Source: Ascidiaceihabitans sp. (GTDB lineage: Bacteria; Pseudomonadota; Alphaproteobacteria; Rhodobacterales; Rhodobacteraceae). From it: DNA of 38,952 bases. Below the pieces are notes generated by a model. The model had not been told where the DNA came from. It did not search any database and worked only from the letters and a program-made list of their open reading frames with translations. The translations under genes were made by a program, and so were the position numbers. The stretch spans positions 1 to 38,952 of the forward strand of contig JAQXDI010000051.1 of NCBI GenBank assembly GCA_029251465.1, in the 5' to 3' direction. This document shows, one piece after another, positions 34,116-38,952 of the stretch; positions within the stretch are counted from its first letter, which is position 1; every line of letters begins with the position of its first letter.

Positions 34116-34598
34116 ATGGACCTGCGCACGCGTTTGGAAAACGCGTTTTGGCTGACGTGTGATGAACTTTTGATCCAGCATACAAACCCTTGGGAACTGG
34201 ACGAGGCGCTTAAGATCTTTGGTTTTGGCGTCGGGCCTTGCGAGGTCATGGATCACGCAGGATTGATCGGGATTCATGCCCGTGGGCAGGCGCACGCGTC
34301 GAGTATCCTGCTAAGGATGGTTACCGAAGGGCGGATCGGTAAAATCGGTGGTGTTGGATTTTACCGATATCCGGGCGGTGGCGGGGCGGTGATTGATCCG
34401 TTGATCGAGGATTTGATTCTAGAGGAGGCGTGGTTTGCGAAAGTCGCCCGCGCGCCAATGACAGATGCGCAATTGGTCGAATTTGTTCTGACGAAACTGA
34501 AGACGGCGTTGCAGGGGATGGATCCGGGTTCTGCACGGACTATCCTGATTGAACGACTGCATTTTCCGGCTGAAAAGCTTGCGTTGCTCGAGGTGTAG
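34116..34598 (+). CDS. free-standing 3-hydroxyacyl-CoA dehydrogenase C-terminal domain protein
   Basis: The 160-residue protein resembles only the C-terminal helical domain of FadB/FadJ-type dehydrogenases. It has the dimer/substrate region WELDEALKIFGFGVGPCEVMDH, the linker GFYRYPGGGG (81-90, as in GKGFYRY of FadB) and a second repeat DPLIEDLILEEA. There is no NAD-binding Rossmann half. It starts directly after the BoxR stop (no gap), as the last gene of the box transcript. Its role is unknown: a partner for another dehydrogenase half or a CoA-ester binding protein. Confidence 0.65.
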   Translation: MDLRTRLENAFWLTCDELLIQHTNPWELDEALKIFGFGVGPCEVMDHAGLIGIHARGQAHASSILLRMVTEGRIGKIGGVGFYRYPGGGGAVIDPLIEDLILEEAWFAKVARAPMTDAQLVEFVLTKLKTALQGMDPGSARTILIERLHFPAEKLALLEV

Positions 34599-34600
34599 CG

Positions 34601-34634
34601 CAACGAAAAAGGGGCCGCGAAAATCGCAGCCCCC
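34601..34634 (-). terminator. terminator between convergent box operon and ABC binding protein
   Basis: Plus-strand GGGGC-C-GCGA / TCGC-A-GCCCC (34611-34633) forms a 9-bp stem with one mismatch. On the minus strand it is followed by CTTTTT, making an intrinsic terminator for the binding-protein gene. On the plus strand the tail is weaker, so it may be partly bidirectional. Confidence 0.75.
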
Positions 34635-34657
34635 TCGTAAAATTTAGATCGTAAAAC

Positions 34658-36316
34658 TTAGGACCACGCGACTTCCGCTGGGCGGAATTCGAACGAGATG
34701 TGGTGACCGCCGCCAACAATGCCGTCGCGTGTGTGGTTGTACACGGAACGCCAGTATGGCTGGATCGTAACACCTTCGGCTTGAACGATGGCCTGACCTT
34801 TGGCCATCAATGCGCGACGCGCTTCGAGATCGGATGTCGCCAACGCTTCGGACAAGATGCCGTCAAATTCTGCGTTGGACCAACCAAATTCGTTCCAGGC
34901 TTCGTCAGAACGGTAGGCCAGTGCCCAAACCTGGACGCCCAAAGGACGGTGGTTCCAGTTTGTGGAAGAGAACGGGTATTTCGACCAGTCGTTCCAGAAA
35001 GTGGAACCCGGCAGAATTGTCCGCTTAACCTTGATACCAGCGTCGCGCAGCTGAGCCGCGACAGCGTCGGTGGTGTCTTTGCGCCATGCATCGTCAATCG
35101 ACATCAGCTCGTGCTCAAAGTTAGCCATGCCAGCCTCTGCCATCAGGGCTTTTGCGCCTTCAGGGTCATGCTTTTGTGCCGGCAGTTCAGCGTACTCAGG
35201 GTGCATCGGACCAACGTGGTGGTTTTCAGCAACTTGACCACGACCGCCGTAGCCCAATTCGAGCAGGACGTTGTTGTCGACAGCCATTGCAATCGCCTGA
35301 CGAACGCGTTTGTCAGCGTACGGCTTTTTGCCATCAACTTCGGCCAATTGGTTCGGACGAATAACAATCGTAGACGCGGTCACAACAGAGTTGTTCACCC
35401 AACCGTCGAGCGTATCGAAGATGTCGATGAATTCGCCGTCGATGGAATACGTCATGTCGATTTCGTCAGCTTCGGCCGCTGCAACCCATGCAGAGGGGTC
35501 TGTGCCGAAGTCGATGTATTCGATGCGATCAAGGTATGCGCCGTTGCCAGCATTCCACCATGTGTGATCTTCGTTGCGCACGATCACGCCTTTGACGCCA
35601 ACCTCAAGGGACTCAGGCTTGTAAGGGCCGGTGCCAACTGGGTTGGAAAGCGCTGTTTCAGCGGTGAAGGACGCAGGAACAATTGCCGCTGGGTAGTCGG
35701 CCATGCCCGGGATCAACGAAATGTCGGCCGCTGGCAGGTTCAACGTCACGGTGTGGCTGTCTGTTACGACGATCGCACCATCAAGTGCTTTGTTCGTGTC
35801 GGCATTGATCAAAGTGGCGAAACGGCCCGCCATTGAGTTGCCCTCAACGTCTTTGTCACACCAGCCAGTAATGTTGCGCGCAACGTCTTCGGCGGTAAAG
35901 TCAGAACCGTCGTTCCACTTGACGCCCTTGCGAACGTTCAATGTGTAGGTTTTGGCGTCTGCGGAGACTTCCCAGCTTTCGAGAAGCTGTGGTTTGAAGG
36001 TACCGTCGTTTTCGTAAGATACGAGGTATTCCAGCCAACCACGCGAATAGTTCGCGATTTGCGACCAGTCATACGTGCGTGGATCTTTGAGCGCGCGCAC
36101 TTCTGTTTGGTAGCGCATTGTGCCGCCGGTTTTGTGACCATCGGCCATCGCTGGTGTCGCCATGCCCAGCATGCCGTAGGCTGTGGCAGCTGTCGCACCG
36201 AATGCGCTGGCAAGGGCCAGGAATTCGCGGCGGTTTACTTCGCTGTCACCGGCGCTTGCGGCTGAGTCCACGATTGACTTGGGCAAAGGCGAACCTGTGC
36301 GTGTGAAAAATGTCAT
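34658..36316 (-). CDS. ABC transporter substrate-binding protein, peptide/nickel (DppA/SBP_bac_5) family
   Basis: This 552-residue periplasmic solute-binding protein has a Tat signal ([17 protein letters not shown], about residues 28-58) and the class-5 fold, with [32 protein letters not shown] and [11 protein letters not shown]. The ATG at 36316 follows AGAGGA; the ORF extension to 36349 is not supported. No permease or ATPase gene lies beside it, so it is an orphan here and must use components elsewhere or act as a receptor. The ligand (peptide, opine, glycoside or other) is not deducible. Confidence 0.92.
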   Translation of the reverse strand: MTFFTRTGSPLPKSIVDSAASAGDSEVNRREFLALASAFGATAATAYGMLGMATPAMADGHKTGGTMRYQTEVRALKDPRTYDWSQIANYSRGWLEYLVSYENDGTFKPQLLESWEVSADAKTYTLNVRKGVKWNDGSDFTAEDVARNITGWCDKDVEGNSMAGRFATLINADTNKALDGAIVVTDSHTVTLNLPAADISLIPGMADYPAAIVPASFTAETALSNPVGTGPYKPESLEVGVKGVIVRNEDHTWWNAGNGAYLDRIEYIDFGTDPSAWVAAAEADEIDMTYSIDGEFIDIFDTLDGWVNNSVVTASTIVIRPNQLAEVDGKKPYADKRVRQAIAMAVDNNVLLELGYGGRGQVAENHHVGPMHPEYAELPAQKHDPEGAKALMAEAGMANFEHELMSIDDAWRKDTTDAVAAQLRDAGIKVKRTILPGSTFWNDWSKYPFSSTNWNHRPLGVQVWALAYRSDEAWNEFGWSNAEFDGILSEALATSDLEARRALMAKGQAIVQAEGVTIQPYWRSVYNHTRDGIVGGGHHISFEFRPAEVAWS

Positions 36317-36349
36317 TGTCTTCCTCTCTGTTGGCGTCGCGATGCTCAA

Positions 36350-36802
36350 CTATTTTAGCCGAGTGTCGCGCCACGATTGTGCAGGTATGTCCCGCACTAG
36401 GTGTTGCAGTTGATCTGCGTTTTGAACGCCTCCCCTGTTCCGGGGGACATCTGGATAGTCAGTATGCAGGCGCATGGCGTCAACCCCCACATCGGAGCGT
36501 AGGTCCAATATAGTAAAAAGTTTCTTGAATGCGACCCTTGTACTTGAGCGTCCTTTATCGTCATAAAAGCGCCGCTTACGGACAATTGCGGGTTTTTCGC
36601 TGAGTTTTGGGGATAGGGGTTTGGTATTTAGGTCGCCCTACATTCCAAAAAGGTGAAACTAGAATGTTGCGTTTGCATTGATGTGATGTTCGATTCCGTT
36701 GCTGAGCGGAATGAGAGACCGTGACCCAATTGGAGCGCGGTCCGCGCTACACGATGTTTTCAAATCCCATCCGGGATTTGGTTTTGGCGCGCTTGGCTGA
36801 CT
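36350..36802. other. 453-bp intergenic region with three inverted repeats
   Basis: No convincing gene is seen. It holds the candidate minus promoter (36455-36483) and, near mipZ, three dyads in a row: ATTCCG-N8-CGGAAT (36693-36712), AGCGCGG-T-CCGCGCT (36734-36748) and CAAATCCC-N4-GGGATTTG (36761-36780). The last is the best terminator candidate for mipZ, though without a T-run. Confidence 0.5.
36455..36483 (-). promoter_or_regulatory. candidate promoter of the ABC binding-protein gene
   Basis: On the minus strand TTGACG (36483-36478), a 17-bp spacer and GACTAT (36460-36455) would start a transcript with a leader of about 130 bases. Confidence 0.45.
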
Positions 36803-37612
36803 TTAGAAATCAATGCTGACGCCGGGCAATTTGAGTGCTTTCATCAAGTCGCGCAATTCCTGACGCGCCGCGATATTCGAGATGTTCAGTTGCTTTACGC
36901 CGATGTCTTTTAGATCCAGCAAGGTCAGCCCACGTGGGAAAAGTTCCCGAAAAATGACACGTTCGTTGAACCCGGGCGCAATGCGAAAGCCGATCCGGGA
37001 GGCCAGCATTTCAATGGCCCGTTCCATTTTTTCTTTGTTCACCATGCGTTGCGCACCCATTCGGTTTCGCACAACGATCCAGTCAATGGGCTGAAGGCCA
37101 GCCTGAGCACGCAACTGTCGCGCGTTCCAAACCATCTCGGAGTACACGGATGGGCCTTTGATTTTGTTACCGGTCGCATCTATGCGGGCCAGCAAATCAA
37201 AATCGACAAAACTGTCGTTCAGTGGCGTGATCAGTGTGTCAGCCAGAGAATGTGCAACCTGACTGAGGCGCGTATGCGAGCCCGGGCAGTCGATTAGAAT
37301 GAAGTCATTGTCCGGTTCAAGCGCGGCCACCGCTGCGGAGAGACGGTGATCATAGATGTTTTCACCGGGTTTCAGCGCGTTTGCATCGATTTCGGGTAGT
37401 TCATGAACGTCTGGACTGGGCAGCGTTAGATTGGCAGCGGCACAGAACTCGTTCCGGTTTTCCACGTAACGACTAAACGTGCGTTGGCGCAGGTCCAAAT
37501 CCAAAGCGCTGACTTTGTGCCCCATGCGCGACAGGGCCGATGCCACATGCATCGAAACGGTTGATTTGCCCGCGCCGCCCTTTTCATTTCCGACGACGAT
37601 AATATGCGCCAT
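36803..37612 (-). CDS. mipZ: division-plane positioning ATPase MipZ
   Basis: MipZ is the ParA-family ATPase that forms gradients from ParB/parS complexes and blocks FtsZ assembly near the poles in alphaproteobacteria. The 269-residue protein has the deviant Walker A KGGAGKST (GNEKGGAGKSTVSMHVA), the MipZ-specific LDLDLRQRTFSRYVENR, Walker B FILIDCPGSHTRL and FNERVIFRELFPRGLTLLDL. The ATG at 37612 follows AAGGGGA; an upstream start at 37651 adds a non-family tail. It is downstream of the sulfotransferase-like gene with an 82-bp gap. Confidence 0.92.
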   Translation of the reverse strand: MAHIIVVGNEKGGAGKSTVSMHVASALSRMGHKVSALDLDLRQRTFSRYVENRNEFCAAANLTLPSPDVHELPEIDANALKPGENIYDHRLSAAVAALEPDNDFILIDCPGSHTRLSQVAHSLADTLITPLNDSFVDFDLLARIDATGNKIKGPSVYSEMVWNARQLRAQAGLQPIDWIVVRNRMGAQRMVNKEKMERAIEMLASRIGFRIAPGFNERVIFRELFPRGLTLLDLKDIGVKQLNISNIAARQELRDLMKALKLPGVSIDF

Positions 37613-37694
37613 GACGCTGTCCCCTTTGTCAGGGCGAAAGGCCCTGATCATATGTTTCGTGTACTATATGTTGGGGCTTTGGCTTTTGGAAGCG

Positions 37695-38873
37695 TCACAT
37701 GGGCGTGTTTGCATCCTTCGTGTCTGGCATGTCGCGCAAGGGTGCCAACAAATCCGCGTAACGGTACCAATCTGATCTGCGTGCTGTGGGGGCGGATGTG
37801 CAATTGCGTGACCATTTTAGCTGGCAGACTTCGACCATCGCACGTGCAGATTGCCCGCTTGAGCGCAGTAACGCATCACCTGATACGGAGACGATTGAGC
37901 CGCCGGAAAGCTCTTCCCAATGCTGCATTAATTGCCTGCTGTGTGCTTGATAGGCGCGTAGATCGTTAAGATCATGCGTGCAACCTAGGCTGTTATTGTC
38001 ATGCGACCCGGCATACATCGCCCACCCGGTCTGCATTTTGTCGCTTTTTATGTGGACGATGCGGGCCTCGGGCAGGGCGGCGTGAATCAAACCTGACCAG
38101 CGAAAGTTCAACATGGCCGAATCGATGACAATTTCGCTGCCGTTTGCAGCTTGTAGCAAGCCAGAGCGCAGTTCAGATTGTAGAGCCATCAGGTCATCAC
38201 GGCTTACATCGCGACTGCCTGATTGCCGCAGCTGGCGCATGAATCTGTTCATGATAGCTTCGATCAAATGCAGCGGACGCGCGGTCGCAGGCTTTGCCGC
38301 ACTTTGCAAAAGTTTGCATGCATAAGAACGACCCGACCCGGGCAATCCTGTTACAAAAATTGGTAACACCGAAGATTTTGAAGGCGGCAACGCGGTAAAC
38401 CGAAGTCGTTTTAAAACAGTAAACAAAGCGCTGTCTTGGCTGCGTCGGTAGGGCGTGTTTATGCGCTGGGATTTATGGAATTGTACCAAATGCTGCTGAG
38501 CAATTTCGCGCGCATCGATAAAGTCATAGTGGCGAAAGATCACGTGATGAAACGCTGCTTTTTGTTCGATCGGAGTGGTTGGCTGTGTCACCTTTTCTTC
38601 GATTTCAGCCAAAGTCCGTTGTGCCAGGTCCGGGCGGTCTGGCGAAATGGACGCCGCGAGCACCTGCGCGGGGGCTGCGAAATTTGAAACCAATGGCGCA
38701 CACATTTTGTTGATCTCGGCAATGTCGTGTGGAGTTTTTGCCAAACGGCGTGCGAGCCGTAAGGATTTCCAACCAGAATCCTTTTGTGTAGATTTTAGGG
38801 CGCTCTCAAATGATGCCTTTTCCAGACCCATTTCGAATTGAACTATTGCGAGCAACCTAGGGTCAGGACTCAT
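37695..38873 (-). CDS. sulfotransferase-like protein, 5' end replaced by an IS terminus
   Basis: The 392-residue frame has a C-terminal sulfotransferase-3 domain: P-loop PIFVTGLPGSGRSYACKLL (about 171-189; PAPS site), IVIDSAMLNFRW, ARIVHIKSDKMQTGWAMYAG and QLMQHWEEL. The N-terminal 160 residues are helical, like TPR-sulfotransferases but short. The first codons (ATGAGTCCTGACC) coincide with the end of an IS5-family element and overlap its transposase stop, so the native start is probably lost. Acceptor unknown. Confidence 0.75.
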   Translation of the reverse strand: MSPDPRLLAIVQFEMGLEKASFESALKSTQKDSGWKSLRLARRLAKTPHDIAEINKMCAPLVSNFAAPAQVLAASISPDRPDLAQRTLAEIEEKVTQPTTPIEQKAAFHHVIFRHYDFIDAREIAQQHLVQFHKSQRINTPYRRSQDSALFTVLKRLRFTALPPSKSSVLPIFVTGLPGSGRSYACKLLQSAAKPATARPLHLIEAIMNRFMRQLRQSGSRDVSRDDLMALQSELRSGLLQAANGSEIVIDSAMLNFRWSGLIHAALPEARIVHIKSDKMQTGWAMYAGSHDNNSLGCTHDLNDLRAYQAHSRQLMQHWEELSGGSIVSVSGDALLRSSGQSARAMVEVCQLKWSRNCTSAPTARRSDWYRYADLLAPLRDMPDTKDANTPM

Positions 38874-38952
38874 AACCAAAAGATAACGGTTGCTGCGAGA
38901 GCTATTGCGGAGAGAAAGACGGTTGGGGATCTGTCGTAGCGTGTAGCTACGC
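38870..38952 (-). mobile_element. IS5-family transposase, C-terminal end (runs off the window)
   Basis: The minus strand reads VATRYDRSPTVFLSAIALAA then TVIFWL and a stop at 38870, the typical tail of IS5/IS427-group transposases. The bases beyond the stop, GGTCAGGACTCAT at 38861-38873 on the plus strand, look like the terminal inverted repeat. CTAG at 38857-38860 could be the target duplication. Only 83 bases of the coding part are in the window. Confidence 0.8.

Noticed and set aside
34700..35836. 378-residue ORF on the plus strand
   Set aside because: It is fully antisense to the ABC binding protein, whose frame has clear family motifs, and its own translation shows no domain-like pattern.
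1..38952. CRISPR arrays, prophage, rRNA genes or plasmid origin
   Set aside because: No regularly spaced repeats, phage structural genes, rRNA sequence or replication genes were seen; mipZ is a chromosomal cell-division gene, not a plasmid parA.

Overview
The window looks like a chromosomal segment of a marine alphaproteobacterium of the Roseobacter group (Rhodobacterales). The reasons are moderately high GC, Roseobacter-style gene content (solitary mipZ, ClpS next to an rsmC-like methyltransferase, divergent hemC/hemE, paired TRAP transporters, a box benzoyl-CoA cluster with a BoxR/BzdR-type regulator) and an alphaproteobacterial elongator tRNA-Met. A genus cannot be fixed from sequence reading alone. 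Several freshly broken genes and an IS5-family end fit a genome with active insertion elements, such as Octadecabacter or Loktanella relatives, but that is a guess.

Layout. 1-8.4 kb is housekeeping: a 5'-truncated ABC transporter membrane domain, an isochorismatase-fold hydrolase divergent from a LysR regulator, a D,D-carboxypeptidase with SPOR domain, a small HAD/tautomerase operon, then clpS, an rsmC-like methyltransferase, a short-chain dehydrogenase that lacks its catalytic lysine, and hemF. 8.4-13.2 kb holds a GNAT gene frameshifted by a perfect 14-bp tandem duplication, a fatty acid desaturase, divergent hemC and hemE, tRNA-Met(CAU) with its own promoter, and a divergent GST/RidA pair.

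13.2-21.4 kb carries two TRAP transporters facing away from each other. The minus-strand unit (FAD amino-acid-type dehydrogenase, dctP, dctQ, dctM, Asp/Glu racemase) is damaged: dctP has no start codon or signal-peptide n-region, and dctQ carries an in-frame TGA. The plus-strand unit is intact. Both have a hairpin terminator between the binding protein and the small permease.

21.5-34.6 kb is a plus-strand aromatic catabolism island. The first block is a hydroxycinnamate unit (crotonase, MarR regulator, feruloyl-CoA synthase, amidohydrolase). The second is a benzoate box unit: benzoate-CoA ligase, alpha/beta hydrolase, DUF309 protein, boxC, boxB, boxA, hotdog thioesterase, BoxR-like regulator and a free-standing 3-hydroxyacyl-CoA dehydrogenase C-terminal domain. 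Hydroxycinnamates would be activated to CoA thioesters and shortened. Benzoate would be activated to benzoyl-CoA, epoxidised by BoxAB and ring-opened by BoxC. A shared 20-bp motif lies before the ligase and before boxC and is the best candidate BoxR operator. The aldehyde dehydrogenases needed to finish both routes are not in the window.

34.6-39 kb, on the minus strand, has an orphan Tat-exported peptide-type ABC binding protein, the division-site regulator mipZ, and a sulfotransferase-like gene. The present 5' end of the latter is formed by the terminal sequence of an IS5-family element whose transposase tail runs off the right edge. No CRISPR, rRNA or prophage was seen.
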